From: Rhodococcus sp. 1163
GTDB lineage: Bacteria; Actinomycetota; Actinomycetes; Mycobacteriales; Mycobacteriaceae
Length of the DNA: 64,000 bases
Direction: 5' to 3'
Assembly: GCF_002091985.1 (NCBI RefSeq)
Contig: NZ_MKKX01000030.1
Location: 1-64,000 of the forward strand
Positions 24,788 to 33,604 of this stretch are shown piece after piece. The stretch's first letter is position 1. Each line of letters opens with the position of its first letter. The translations under genes and the position numbers were made by a program. Under the pieces are notes generated by a model. It ran no database searches. It saw nothing but the letters and a program-made list of their open reading frames with translations, and was not told the DNA's origin.

Positions 24788-26176
24788 ATGGATAGCAATG
24801 AGGTCGGCGGGCGCGTTCACGATCTTCCGGACGACACCTCGAAGGCGCAGCTACGCAAGGTCGCACTGTCGTCTCTGTTGGGCACCGCCCTCGAGTATTA
24901 CGATTTCCTGCTGTACAGCACGATGGCAGCCCTTGTGTTCGGTGATGTGTTCTTTCCTGGGGAAAGCTCGGTGGTCTCCACCATTGCCGCTTTCGGCACA
25001 CTGGCCGTGGGTTACGTTGCGCGTCCGCTGGGCGGAATCCTGTTCGGACACTTCGGTGATCGGTTCGGTCGCAAGCACATTCTCATCGTGACGATGGGGC
25101 TCATGGGCGTTGCGAGCTTCCTCATCGGACTGTTGCCCAGTTACGCCGCGATCGGCGTGACGGCTCCGATTCTGCTCGTCCTCCTGCGCATCTTGCAGGG
25201 TCTGGCAGTCGGAGGCGAATGGGGCGGTGCCGCACTGATGGTCGTCGAACATGCCGATGCAGAGAACCGCGGAAAGTGGGCCGGCATCATGAATTTGGGC
25301 TCACCGATCGGGTTCTTGATGTCGACGGTCGCCGTCGCGATCGTCTCGCTACTGCCCGACGAAAGCCTGCAATCGTGGGGTTGGCGAATCCCGTTCCTGC
25401 TCAGCGCACTGCTGGTCGTCGTGGGACTCTATGTCCGGACGCGGGTCACGGAAAGCCCAGTGTTCCAACAAGCAGCCGAACGCGCCGAAACCGAAAACGC
25501 CGTACGCACCCCACTGAGCCGACTGATCCGCAGTCCTCGCCCCGTAATACTGGCATGTGCCGCAGGTATTGCTCCCTTCGCACTCACCGCACTCATGACC
25601 TCACACATCATCGCGTATGCGACGGGCATCGGGTACGACAAGTCGAAAGTGATCCAGGTACTCATACTCCTGTCCGTGGTCGCGCTTGTCGCCATCCCGT
25701 TGGCATCCACGCTGTCGGACCGAATCGGCCGTCGTACGGTCGTGTTCATCGGCGCTACAGGCGCAATCATCTTCGCGTTCCCGCTCTACATGCTGATCAA
25801 CACCGGTTCCATCGCACTGATGGCAGCAGGGCTGGTCTTCGCGCAAATCTTGCAGAACATGATGTTTGCGCCCCTCGTCCCGCTGCTGTCGGAGATGTTC
25901 GGTACCACCGTCCGCTACACGGGCGCTTCCCTCGGATACCAGGGCGCCAGCCTCATCGGTGCAGGCTTCACCCCACTGATCGCCAGCGTCCTGCTCGCCG
26001 GATTCGGCGGTTCCAGCGTCCCGTTGAGCCTGATCATCATCATCACCGCGGGCGTATCGATCGGGGCACTGGCCATGATCAAAGAGACTCGAGGGCGCGA
26101 CCTCACCACGATCGACGTCGAATCCAGCCCTGCAACCCCGGTGTCGACTTCAGCGCGCAGTGACCTCACACGGTAG
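24788..26176 (+). CDS. MFS transporter, metabolite:H+ symporter (MHS) family
   Basis: 462-residue uptake transporter. The MHS hallmarks are the opening SSLLGTALEYYDFLLYSTMAAL, the motif A GHFGDRFGRKHIL and the LQGLAVGGEWGGAALMVVEHA segment. Members carry in organic acids such as shikimate, proline betaine or aromatic acids with protons. ATG at 24788 with AGGAG before it. Together with the divergent synthetase it forms an uptake-activation pair. Confidence 0.92.
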   Translation: MDSNEVGGRVHDLPDDTSKAQLRKVALSSLLGTALEYYDFLLYSTMAALVFGDVFFPGESSVVSTIAAFGTLAVGYVARPLGGILFGHFGDRFGRKHILIVTMGLMGVASFLIGLLPSYAAIGVTAPILLVLLRILQGLAVGGEWGGAALMVVEHADAENRGKWAGIMNLGSPIGFLMSTVAVAIVSLLPDESLQSWGWRIPFLLSALLVVVGLYVRTRVTESPVFQQAAERAETENAVRTPLSRLIRSPRPVILACAAGIAPFALTALMTSHIIAYATGIGYDKSKVIQVLILLSVVALVAIPLASTLSDRIGRRTVVFIGATGAIIFAFPLYMLINTGSIALMAAGLVFAQILQNMMFAPLVPLLSEMFGTTVRYTGASLGYQGASLIGAGFTPLIASVLLAGFGGSSVPLSLIIIITAGVSIGALAMIKETRGRDLTTIDVESSPATPVSTSARSDLTR

Positions 26177-26261
26177 TGACACCGACGGATTGCGTTGGTC
26201 GGCAGCGGTAGAAACGCAGGCTTGACGAATCGCTTCGATAAGAACAGAGGTGTCGAGGGGG

Positions 26262-26303
26262 GTGACAGCGATCACTCCAGGAGCTAAGTTGACACACGTC
26301 AAC
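26262..26303 (+). promoter_or_regulatory. Double TGAC-N4-GTCA operator and promoter, SDR operon
   Basis: GTGAC-AGCG-ATCAC (26262-26275) and GTTGAC-ACAC-GTCAAC (26288-26303) are two copies of one palindrome with starts 27 bp apart. The same pair, same spacing and similar filler occurs at 30992-31032. GTGACA (26262-26267) and TAAGTT (26285-26290), 17 bases apart, could be the -35 and -10. A weaker GAC-N4-GTC lies at 26311-26320. Confidence 0.75.
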
Positions 26304-26330
26304 AAGTTTCGACGCATGTCAGGAGTGCGC

Positions 26331-27095
26331 ATGTCCCCCTCATCCGAGACCGCCGAGCCCGCTGTCGCCAAGACCACGGTGGTGATCGGTGCCGCCTCCG
26401 GTATCGGTGCCGCGATCACCGAGCATCTGCGTGCACAGGGCCATCACGTCATTGGCGCCGATCTGGTGAGCAGTGAGTCGATACTCCCGGTGGACGTCGC
26501 CGACGAGGCAACGGTGCAGGCACTATTCGAGAAAATCATCGTCGAACACGGCTCGTTCACCGGCCTGGTGAACTGTGCCGGCACGAGCACTCTTTCGCCC
26601 GTCGTCAACCACGATTCGGCCGAGTTTCGGCGCATTCTGGAGATCTCTTTGGTCGGCGCGTTCCATGTGCTCAAGCACGCCGGAAGCCGCGTCGCCGACG
26701 GTGGATCGTTGGTCACCCTGGCCTCGCTCAACGGGACCCAACCCGGATCGGGGCTGGCGGCCTACTGCACGGCCAAGGCCGGGCTCCTGATGCTCTCGAA
26801 GGTGACGGCTCTGGAGTTGGCTCCGCGGCAGATCCGGGTCAACACGGTCTCTCCCGGTCTCGTCGTCACGCCGTTGACCTCGCCGGCCATGGAGATCCCC
26901 GGTGTGCGTGAGGACTACGTCGAGAACACGCCGCTCGGACGCACCGGGACGGGACTGGAAATCGCGGCCGCCTGTGAGTACCTGCTGTCCGACGGTGCGG
27001 CGTGGACGACAGGTGAGGACATGCAGGTCAATGGCGGTGCACACTTGAAGCGCTACCCGGACCTACTGGGTCTGATCGAGAAGGCCTTCGGATGA
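26331..27095 (+). CDS. SDR-family oxidoreductase
   Basis: 254-residue short-chain dehydrogenase with GAASGIGAAI for NAD(P), the serine in TLASLNG and the Y-x3-K motif in AAYCTAKAG. It should interconvert a secondary alcohol and ketone. ATG at 26331 has AGGAG five bases upstream and starts after the double operator; the in-frame GTG at 26250 would lie before it. It overlaps the next SDR by four bases. Confidence 0.9.
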   Translation: MSPSSETAEPAVAKTTVVIGAASGIGAAITEHLRAQGHHVIGADLVSSESILPVDVADEATVQALFEKIIVEHGSFTGLVNCAGTSTLSPVVNHDSAEFRRILEISLVGAFHVLKHAGSRVADGGSLVTLASLNGTQPGSGLAAYCTAKAGLLMLSKVTALELAPRQIRVNTVSPGLVVTPLTSPAMEIPGVREDYVENTPLGRTGTGLEIAAACEYLLSDGAAWTTGEDMQVNGGAHLKRYPDLLGLIEKAFG

Positions 27096-27985
27096 ACCGC
27101 ACTGGGTCTGCGGGCGCGGACGGCGCCAATCCCTACCGGGGCCGCTTTGTCGGGCGCGCCGCGCTGGTGACCGGGGCAGGGTCCGGTATCGGGGCCGCGT
27201 TGGCCGCAGCGCTGGTCGAGGCCGGCGCGTATGTCGTCTGCACCGACCTCGACCAGGTGGCTGCGCGACGCACTGCTGCGGCACTGGGACCGCGGGCTCG
27301 TGCCGAGGCGCTCGACGTCACCGACCCCGAGCAGGTCCTGGCAGCCGTGGACCGGGTGGTCGCCGAGCACGGTCGGATCGACATGATCTTCAACAACGCC
27401 GGCATCAGCTTCGGCGGCGAGACCGAGCACCTGACCCTGGCCCAGTGGAATCAGATCATCGACGTGAACCTGCGTGGCGTGGTGCATGGCATCCATGCGG
27501 CCTACCCGAAGATGATCGCCCAGGGCAATGGTCACATCGTCAACACGGCCTCGGCTGGTGGCCTGATGGCAGCCGGTCTGATCACCAGCTACGTCGCCAC
27601 GAAGCACGCAGTGGTCGGACTCTCGCTCGCGCTGCGCACCGAGGCGGCGGCCAAGGGCGTGGGTGTCACCGTTATCTGTCCGGGAGCAGTCGATACCCCG
27701 ATCTTGGACAAGGGCTCGATCGACGACTTCGTGGGCCGGGACTACTACCTCAAGGGGCAGCGTATCGAGACCCCGCACTCACCGGCGAAGCTGGCCGATG
27801 AGGTGCTGGCGGCCGTCGCCGGGAACAAGGCGATCCTGGTCGCGCCGCGCTCGGCTCGCCTGGCATGGCGGTTCAACCGGCTCGCACCGGGACTGATGCA
27901 ACGCTCGTCGATATTGTTCGTGGCTCGACAGCGCAAGTGGCAGGCTCAACGAGCCCGCAAGGCGGGGAAGGCTGCCGCTCGCTGA
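27092..27985 (+). CDS. SDR-family oxidoreductase, second of a pair
   Basis: 297-residue short-chain dehydrogenase: TGAGSGIGAALAAAL, NNAGIS, serine in NTASAGG and SYVATKHAVV as active site. A basic C-terminal tail of about 40 residues (RLAWRFNRLAPGL and RQRKWQAQRARKAG) goes beyond the usual SDR end and could bind membrane or a partner. ATGA overlap with the preceding gene. The two SDRs may handle successive alcohols or opposite isomers. Confidence 0.9.
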   Translation: MNRTGSAGADGANPYRGRFVGRAALVTGAGSGIGAALAAALVEAGAYVVCTDLDQVAARRTAAALGPRARAEALDVTDPEQVLAAVDRVVAEHGRIDMIFNNAGISFGGETEHLTLAQWNQIIDVNLRGVVHGIHAAYPKMIAQGNGHIVNTASAGGLMAAGLITSYVATKHAVVGLSLALRTEAAAKGVGVTVICPGAVDTPILDKGSIDDFVGRDYYLKGQRIETPHSPAKLADEVLAAVAGNKAILVAPRSARLAWRFNRLAPGLMQRSSILFVARQRKWQAQRARKAGKAAAR

Positions 27986-28005
27986 CCTGACGCGGAAGTG
28001 ACGCC

Positions 28006-28968
28006 TCAGTTCGCTCGAGGGGTCAGGTGACGCGTCACGAAGTGCACCGCATGTTCGACGGCAGGCCCGTGAAAAGGCTTGCCCGGGAACAGGTCGAAGT
28101 GGTCGCCCGGGTAGTGACGCACTTCGGCGCGGCCCGCGAAGGCTGCCAGTGCCGCCGCACGCGGGGGTGCTGACCGGTCGAAGTCGGCGATCTGAACCAG
28201 CAGCGGGACCTTGATCTTCGCAGCGGCCTGGGCGGGCGCTCTGGTGCCGAGTTCCAGGCCGACGTCGGCGCGTACTTCGTTGCGCCAGGACGGACCTGCG
28301 ATCGAGTGGAAGTCCTCATAAGCACCGGACAAGGTGAGCGCACCGGGCTGCCCCGGCTTGCCGACGACCGGCAGCATCGTGGGCTTGCCGACGTTGGCCC
28401 GCACGCGCGCAGCAATTCCCGTCGCAGTGGCCTTGAGCAGGGTCAACGGGCCGTGCGCTGCAAGGGCGTGCCGCATGGCGGCCAGGCCGTCGACCATCGG
28501 CACCACCGCGATGACGGCCGCAATATCGTTGCGGTCAGCAGCCACCTGGAGTACGTGGCCGCCGGCCAGTGAGACGCCCCATAGGACGATCCGCTGCGGA
28601 TCGACGCCGGGGAGCTGCGCGGCAGCGTCGACCGCCGCCTGCCAGTCCTCGACCTGACCTGCCAAGGACACGGTCTGTCGCTCGTCGCCGCCGCTGGTGC
28701 CGAAACCGCGGTAGTCGAAGGTGAAGGCGTCCAACCCCGCTGCGGCGAATGCCTCGGCGAAGCCGTCGAGGCCCGAGTCCCGGGTGCCACCCAAGCCATG
28801 GGCCAACACGACGACCGGGCGACCTGACGCCGTTGCCAACGCGTCACTGCGAGCCGAGAAGTGGGTGCCCTCGCACCGTGTACCCGCCACTGTGAAGCCG
28901 ACGGTGCTCGATACCGTGCTGCTCGATGCTGTAGCAGGCAGGGTCATGGTGTTGTCGTTCTCATTCAT
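28006..28968 (-). CDS. Alpha/beta hydrolase
   Basis: 320-residue serine hydrolase. The nucleophile elbow is GVSLAG near residue 144, the oxyanion HGLGGTRDSGL near 57, and a histidine follows in YPGDHFDLFPG. Ester or lactone cleavage is likely. ATG at 28968 was preferred over 28980 because GGAGCCAGG precedes it closely. It is 50 bp behind the TetR gene on the same strand, so monooxygenase, TetR and hydrolase form one operon; such trios cleave ketones by oxygen insertion and ester hydrolysis. Confidence 0.88.
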   Translation of the reverse strand: MNENDNTMTLPATASSSTVSSTVGFTVAGTRCEGTHFSARSDALATASGRPVVVLAHGLGGTRDSGLDGFAEAFAAAGLDAFTFDYRGFGTSGGDERQTVSLAGQVEDWQAAVDAAAQLPGVDPQRIVLWGVSLAGGHVLQVAADRNDIAAVIAVVPMVDGLAAMRHALAAHGPLTLLKATATGIAARVRANVGKPTMLPVVGKPGQPGALTLSGAYEDFHSIAGPSWRNEVRADVGLELGTRAPAQAAAKIKVPLLVQIADFDRSAPPRAAALAAFAGRAEVRHYPGDHFDLFPGKPFHGPAVEHAVHFVTRHLTPRAN

Positions 28969-29018
28969 ACCTGGCTCCAAAGGTGTTGAACGGGAGTCGA
29001 ATTACAGGGGATCGCGAC

Positions 29019-29642
29019 TCAGGGAAGGGGTTGGGTGCCGTAGATGGAGCGCACCCAGATACTGGTGACCACCTCGACATGCAGGTCATGATCGGGGCAC
29101 GAGCCCATCACTCGACGTTCCATATTGCGGTCGTTGACGTCCAGCAGAACCGCAGCCAACGCTCGTGCGTCGACTCCGTCCGTCGCCCGGCCGGCAGCGC
29201 GTTCGGCTTCGATCATGTCGGCTACGGCCTCTTCGAACGAGACCCGATCGGCCTCCCACATCGTGCGGATGGACGGGTTGGTGGCTCGGGCCTCCAGCAC
29301 TGCACGGTAGAGATGCTCGTGCCGCTCGGTCACGGTGAACAGATGCGAGACGGCTTTACCGATGCGCTCGGTCGGGTCGCGAGAGACGTCGGTCAACCAG
29401 GCTCCGGCCTCGGCCGCTTCCTCGTAGATGACTTCCATCAGTGCGCCGACCGCCGCGGCCTTGTTCTCGAAATAGAAGTAGAACGCTGAGCGAGTGACTC
29501 CGGCCCGACGGGACAGGTCGGCAACGTTGATCGACTCGACACTGTCCACCTCCCGCAGTGAATCGTCGAGTGCCGCCAGCAGCGCACTTCGGCGCGCGTC
29601 TCCTTTCGACAGGCTCCTCTGAGCAGCGATCCGAGCGTTCAT
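29019..29642 (-). CDS. TetR-family regulator, candidate TGAC-N4-GTCA binder
   Basis: 207-residue TetR regulator. The helix-turn-helix spans INVADLSRRAGVTRSAFYFYF (within residues 38-60). Its ATG overlaps the TGA of the flavin monooxygenase gene (ATGA), so it is made from the same promoter, which carries two TGAC-N4-GTCA sites. It is therefore the best candidate for an autoregulated repressor of this locus, including the SDR pair, the phosphotransferase and LLM genes that carry the same palindrome. Confidence 0.9.
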   Translation of the reverse strand: MNARIAAQRSLSKGDARRSALLAALDDSLREVDSVESINVADLSRRAGVTRSAFYFYFENKAAAVGALMEVIYEEAAEAGAWLTDVSRDPTERIGKAVSHLFTVTERHEHLYRAVLEARATNPSIRTMWEADRVSFEEAVADMIEAERAAGRATDGVDARALAAVLLDVNDRNMERRVMGSCPDHDLHVEVVTSIWVRSIYGTQPLP

Positions 29643-30967
29643 CGGCAAACCCGAGCCCGCCCGGTCGGCAGTTCCTTCGTTCGCAATTGGTGCTCGTAGA
29701 CGAAGTAGTCCAATTGCTGAGTGTGACGCGCAGTCGGAAGCATGTGCCCCAGGTACAGAGCCTCGTCCTCTGCAATGACCCGCTTCATCTCCTCGACCGA
29801 AGGGAGCGCGTACTGGCCGACCAGGTATGCGCCGAGGATCCGGGTCTGGGCTTCCACGAACGGGAACAGGGTCGGGGTGGACTGGGCGAATCCGATGAAC
29901 GCCAGGTCGTCGATGCCGGGGGAGAACATCCGCTTGTACAAGCTGATGTGATTTCCCTTGGCCGAGAAGAACTCCGGATCGAAGAACGGGAACGTGATGT
30001 TGTATCCGGTGGCGTAGATGATCACGTCGAAGTCGGCACTGGTGCCGTCCTCGAAATGCACGGTCTTGCCGTCCAGACGCTTCAGATTGCCCTTGGCGGT
30101 CAGATCGCCCGATCCCAGACGCAGCGGCAATTCCACCGACTGGGTGGGGTGTGCCTCCATGAATTTGTGGTTCGGCTCCGGCAACCCCATGTCCGAGGGA
30201 TACCCGTTCTGCATGGGCGCCACCTTGGCGATGACCTTGCGTTGCCACTTCAGCGGGATGTGCGGCGAGGTCTTGAAACCCATGTCCGCGGGCTTTCCCC
30301 TGATGTATTTGGGCACGATCCACGCACTCGAGCGAGTCGAGATCACGACGTCGTTGTCGAGGGTGCGACTGGACAGTTCGACGGCGATGTCAGCCGCCGA
30401 ATTACCGATACCGACCACCAGAATTCGCTTGCCGCGCAGGTGCAATGGCTGTTCTGGATCAATGTAGAGGTGCGAGTGGATGCTCTCCCCGGTGAACTCA
30501 CCTTCGAACTCCGGCAACCGAGCGTCCCAGTGGTGACCGTTGCCGACCACCAGAAAGTCGAACTCACGAGTCGAACCATCTTGCAGGTCCAGTTCCCATC
30601 CGCCACCGGGCTTGCGACGCGCACTGCGAACGCCGTTGGAGAACTCGATGTTCTTCTTCAGGTCGAAGGCCTCGGCGTAATCCTCCAGATACTCCTTGAC
30701 CAGTGTGTGGTGCGGGAAGTCCGGGTAGCTCTCGGGCATCGGGAAGTCCCGGAACGACAGTTGGTATTTGGAGGTGTCGATATGCAAAGACTTGTAGGCG
30801 CTCGACATGCCGTTCGGGTTTCCGAAGGCCCAGTTGCCACCGATGCGATCGGACATCTCGAAGCAGGTGTGCGGAACGCCGTAGTCGTCGAGCATCTTGC
30901 TGGCGGTGAGTCCGGAGATTCCTGCACCGATGATCGCAGTGGTGGGCTTATCGAACTTCGTGGTCAT
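29639..30967 (-). CDS. Flavin-containing monooxygenase
   Basis: 442-residue class B flavin monooxygenase: FAD fold GAGISGLTASKML, NADP fold VVGIGNSAADIAVEL, and the fingerprint F-T-G-E-S-I-H-S-H-L-Y of F-x-G-x3-H-x3-Y form. A tyrosine instead of tryptophan at the end points to the FMO group rather than type I Baeyer-Villiger enzymes, though FMO-like enzymes may also insert oxygen into ketones. It is first in an operon with TetR and hydrolase. A promoter can be read inside the operator pair upstream. Confidence 0.9.
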   Translation of the reverse strand: MTTKFDKPTTAIIGAGISGLTASKMLDDYGVPHTCFEMSDRIGGNWAFGNPNGMSSAYKSLHIDTSKYQLSFRDFPMPESYPDFPHHTLVKEYLEDYAEAFDLKKNIEFSNGVRSARRKPGGGWELDLQDGSTREFDFLVVGNGHHWDARLPEFEGEFTGESIHSHLYIDPEQPLHLRGKRILVVGIGNSAADIAVELSSRTLDNDVVISTRSSAWIVPKYIRGKPADMGFKTSPHIPLKWQRKVIAKVAPMQNGYPSDMGLPEPNHKFMEAHPTQSVELPLRLGSGDLTAKGNLKRLDGKTVHFEDGTSADFDVIIYATGYNITFPFFDPEFFSAKGNHISLYKRMFSPGIDDLAFIGFAQSTPTLFPFVEAQTRILGAYLVGQYALPSVEEMKRVIAEDEALYLGHMLPTARHTQQLDYFVYEHQLRTKELPTGRARVCR

Positions 30968-30991
30968 GATCGACTCGCTTACTTCAAGGGG

Positions 30992-31032
30992 GTGACAGCG
31001 GTCACTTTAGGTGCTAATTTGACGGACGTCAA
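30992..31032 (-). promoter_or_regulatory. Double TGAC-N4-GTCA operator with embedded promoter, FMO operon
   Basis: GTGAC-AGCG-GTCAC (30992-31005) and TTGAC-GGAC-GTCAA (31019-31032). On the minus strand TTGACG (31032 to 31027) and TAAAGT (31009 to 31004) are 17 bases apart, a good -35/-10 pair fully inside the two palindromes. The outer palindrome also contains the TGA stop (31029-31031) of the upstream phosphotransferase gene. Confidence 0.8.
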
Positions 31033-32150
31033 GAATTTTGAGCCGACCCGGGTGTCCGGCCGGTCACGCTCTCCTCTGCTACCAACTTCAGAGTGTCGAG
31101 ATCCCGGATTGCCTGGCAACCACGCTCGATCATGGACACGAACATGTCGTCACCGCGAGAGGAGTCGACTGCGAAAGCGCATCCGAGCGAGGGCATCAGC
31201 AATGCTTGAATCATTCCGAACCTGTAATCATGCCAGCAACTTTCGAGGTCGAACCCGTCGATCTCGTACCCGCTCAGCGCGGCGTGATAAGTATCCACGA
31301 CGTTGCGCTCGATGGACCTGCGCAGCTCGGTTCGAACGCTGGTGCCCATGAAATAGGCGAGATCCCGAGCGGGTAGCCCGACACTCAGGGTCTGCCAATC
31401 CACGACCGAAATCTCATCGTTGTCGGGGTGAAAAAGTATGTTGTCGAGACGGTAGTCACCATGAAGCAAACTGAAGCGTCCGAAGTCCGCCAGCAGCCAT
31501 GGGGTCACCAGGCTCATTGCTGCGGTGAGGGTTTCGACGTCCGCACTGCTGAGTCGTGCCGCCAGCTTCTCGGCGGTGAGGCCCGCACTCATGACACAGA
31601 CGTCGCCCAATCCCTTTGCGCCCGCAGCGTCGAGCGATATCATGGCAAGCCCATCGAATGTAAGCCATTCCGGAGCATTCCACGTCGGGCCGTGCAGGCC
31701 GGCGATTGCAGCACCGGCAAGCTTCGCTTCCCGTTCGCTACAGCCCGCGATCTGATCCCCCTGCTCTTTGGGCGCTTGATCTGCCAGCAGGAGTGCATAG
31801 TTCAACGAATCTTCGGTAATTTCGCAATGAAACGACCGAGGCACGGGGATCTGCACTTGGTCGGCTACCGACGCATAGAAGGCGCACTCGCTTCGGTAGC
31901 CGAGAGCTACCCGTGCGCGACTCTCGTCGTCCTCGACGGGCAACTTGATGACGAACGTGGTCGGCAATCCGGCGGGGTTGGCCGAATAAGTTGCCGAGAT
32001 TCGGTACGTAGCACCGGTCTGACCTGTGCCGATGGGATCGACGATGACATCGCTTACCTGTATTTCCTCCCCCTTTGGGGCGAGCACGCCGGTGAGCCAG
32101 GTGCTGGTTACCTCGTCTGGAAAACGGGGGATCGATACGGGTGTGCTCAC
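31029..32150 (-). CDS. Aminoglycoside-phosphotransferase/ecdysteroid-kinase-like protein
   Basis: 373-residue kinase-fold protein. The catalytic loop is LLHGDYRLDNILF, and the metal-binding site is VVDWQTLSVG; a phosphate loop (GTGQTGATYRI) is at about residue 36. Substrates in this family range from sugars and choline to steroids, so a resistance role should not be assumed; in catabolic loci it may phosphorylate an alcohol. The start is GTG 32150 with GGAAGGGA seven bases ahead; a start at 32252 would cover the operator at 32239. Confidence 0.82.
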   Translation of the reverse strand: MSTPVSIPRFPDEVTSTWLTGVLAPKGEEIQVSDVIVDPIGTGQTGATYRISATYSANPAGLPTTFVIKLPVEDDESRARVALGYRSECAFYASVADQVQIPVPRSFHCEITEDSLNYALLLADQAPKEQGDQIAGCSEREAKLAGAAIAGLHGPTWNAPEWLTFDGLAMISLDAAGAKGLGDVCVMSAGLTAEKLAARLSSADVETLTAAMSLVTPWLLADFGRFSLLHGDYRLDNILFHPDNDEISVVDWQTLSVGLPARDLAYFMGTSVRTELRRSIERNVVDTYHAALSGYEIDGFDLESCWHDYRFGMIQALLMPSLGCAFAVDSSRGDDMFVSMIERGCQAIRDLDTLKLVAEESVTGRTPGSAQNS

Positions 32151-32238
32151 TGTGGGTCCCTTCCACGGAACTGGCTCTAGGTGTCTACTGGGCGCACTGG
32201 CGTGAATCGCAACCGGCGCATGGGGTTTGGTGTGGCAT

Positions 32239-32252
32239 TTGACGCTCGTCAA
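32239..32252. promoter_or_regulatory. TGAC-N4-GTCA operator, phosphotransferase side
   Basis: TTGAC-GCTC-GTCAA, 88 bp before the GTG of the phosphotransferase gene. With its following bases (ATTAAGTTAG) it is an inverted copy of the site at 32374-32396. Confidence 0.75.
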
Positions 32253-32382
32253 TTAAGTTAGATGAGCATCGGCCAATAGGCAAGGGTGTCTTTGTTGCCC
32301 GACGGCGCACGTCCGGAAGAGCCGGACAGGAAGCACGGGGCCGGAAGGGTCTTGCGTACGAGACCCGGGGCAACTAGCTTAA

Positions 32383-32396
32383 TTGACGACCGTCAA
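32383..32396. promoter_or_regulatory. TGAC-N4-GTCA operator, LLM side
   Basis: TTGAC-GACC-GTCAA, 70 bp before the LLM gene. Reverse-complementing the 23 bases from 32374 gives a near match to 32239-32261 (two differences), so the divergent promoters are mirror images. The 316-bp gap 32151-32466 holds these two sites and no gene. Confidence 0.75.
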
Positions 32397-32466
32397 ATCC
32401 ATTGGTCGAGCGGCATGAATCCTGTGGATGGCCCGCGTCGCCTATTCCAGAATCGGAGAATCTCAC

Positions 32467-33516
32467 ATGGCGTCGAACGCACGAGTCCTGGACGAACTGG
32501 GCTACTACCTACTGGCGGGTGCCGGGAGCGACGGGCCCGCGACGCTGATGGACGAGGCCCGGCTCGGCGAGGACATGGGATTCGGGACCGCCTGGATCTC
32601 CGAACGCTGGAATGTGAAGGAAGCGTCGTCACTGTCCGGCGCTGCCTGCGCGGTCACCGATCGAATGCGCATCGGTACCGCAGCGACCAATCACAACACC
32701 CGGCACCCACTGATCACCGCATCGTGGGCGACGACTCTGCACCGACTCTCGGGTGGGAGGTTCACGCTCGGGATCGGGCGCGGCATCGCGGCAATGGGCA
32801 GTGCATTCGGGGTGCCGTCGGTGACCACGGCGATGATGGAGGACTGGGCCCAGATCACCCGACGGTTGTGGCATGGTGAAGTCATCGTCAATCATGATGG
32901 GCCGCTGGGAAAATGGCCGGTATTGTTTCTGGATTCAGATTTCGACGAGGACATTCGCTTGGCGATCGTCGCGTTCGGCCCCAACACTTTGAAATTGGGC
33001 GGCCGAGAATTCGACGACGTCATTCTGCACACGTACTTCACTCCCCAGACACTCCAACGTGCGGTGAAGACCGTGAAGACGGCGGCCGAGCAGGCCGGGC
33101 GAGACCCGGACAGCGTCAGAGTGTGGTCGTGCTTGGCGACGGTAGGCGATCACCTGCCCGAGGAATTACGCGTGAAGAAGACCGTAGCTCGGTTGGCGAC
33201 GTATCTGCAGGGCTACGGCGACCTCCTGGTCAAGACGAACGATTGGGATCCTGCTGTGCTGCAGCGTTTTCGCGCAGACTCGGTGGTGACCTCGATCGCC
33301 GGGGGTATCGACAGCAAAGCCACGACAGATCAGCTGGAACACATCGCGACACTGTTGCCCGAGGAGTGGCTGGAACCATCGGCAACCGGGACGGCAGGAC
33401 AGTGCGTCGACCGGATTCGCAAGGAGTTCGACTACGGCGCAGATGCGGTGATCCTGCATGGCGCAACGCCGCAGGAGCTGGCGCCGATCGTGGAGGTCTA
33501 CCGCGAAACCTGCTGA
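32467..33516 (+). CDS. LLM-class flavin/F420-dependent oxidoreductase
   Basis: 349-residue TIM-barrel protein of the luciferase-like group. Typical parts are GFGTAWISERWNVKEAS, TLHRLSGGRFTLGIGRG and the C-terminal ADAVILHGATPQELAP. The cofactor (F420 or FMN) cannot be told safely. It is alone on the plus strand facing the DUF4012 gene and shares the TGAC-N4-GTCA operator with the FMO and SDR operons, which makes it part of that catabolic set. ATG at 32467 has GAGAAT only; RBS is weak. Confidence 0.88.
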   Translation: MASNARVLDELGYYLLAGAGSDGPATLMDEARLGEDMGFGTAWISERWNVKEASSLSGAACAVTDRMRIGTAATNHNTRHPLITASWATTLHRLSGGRFTLGIGRGIAAMGSAFGVPSVTTAMMEDWAQITRRLWHGEVIVNHDGPLGKWPVLFLDSDFDEDIRLAIVAFGPNTLKLGGREFDDVILHTYFTPQTLQRAVKTVKTAAEQAGRDPDSVRVWSCLATVGDHLPEELRVKKTVARLATYLQGYGDLLVKTNDWDPAVLQRFRADSVVTSIAGGIDSKATTDQLEHIATLLPEEWLEPSATGTAGQCVDRIRKEFDYGADAVILHGATPQELAPIVEVYRETC

Positions 33517-33604
33517 TGAACGAGCTATGCCGGCTCGATGGGGTGAACCATCGGCCGGCATAGCCCGCGCAATCTACAGCTCCGGGGCCGTCAGTGCTCC
33601 ACTA

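Noticed and set aside
28027..28038. Palindrome GTGACGCGTCAC
   Set aside because: In the coding end of the hydrolase gene and with a two-base spacer; likely chance.
29558..31351. 597-codon plus-strand frame
   Set aside because: Antisense to TetR, FMO and phosphotransferase, all with clear motifs; no motif of its own.
31029..32150. Aminoglycoside resistance gene
   Set aside because: The fold is shared with many kinases; context and operator point to catabolism.
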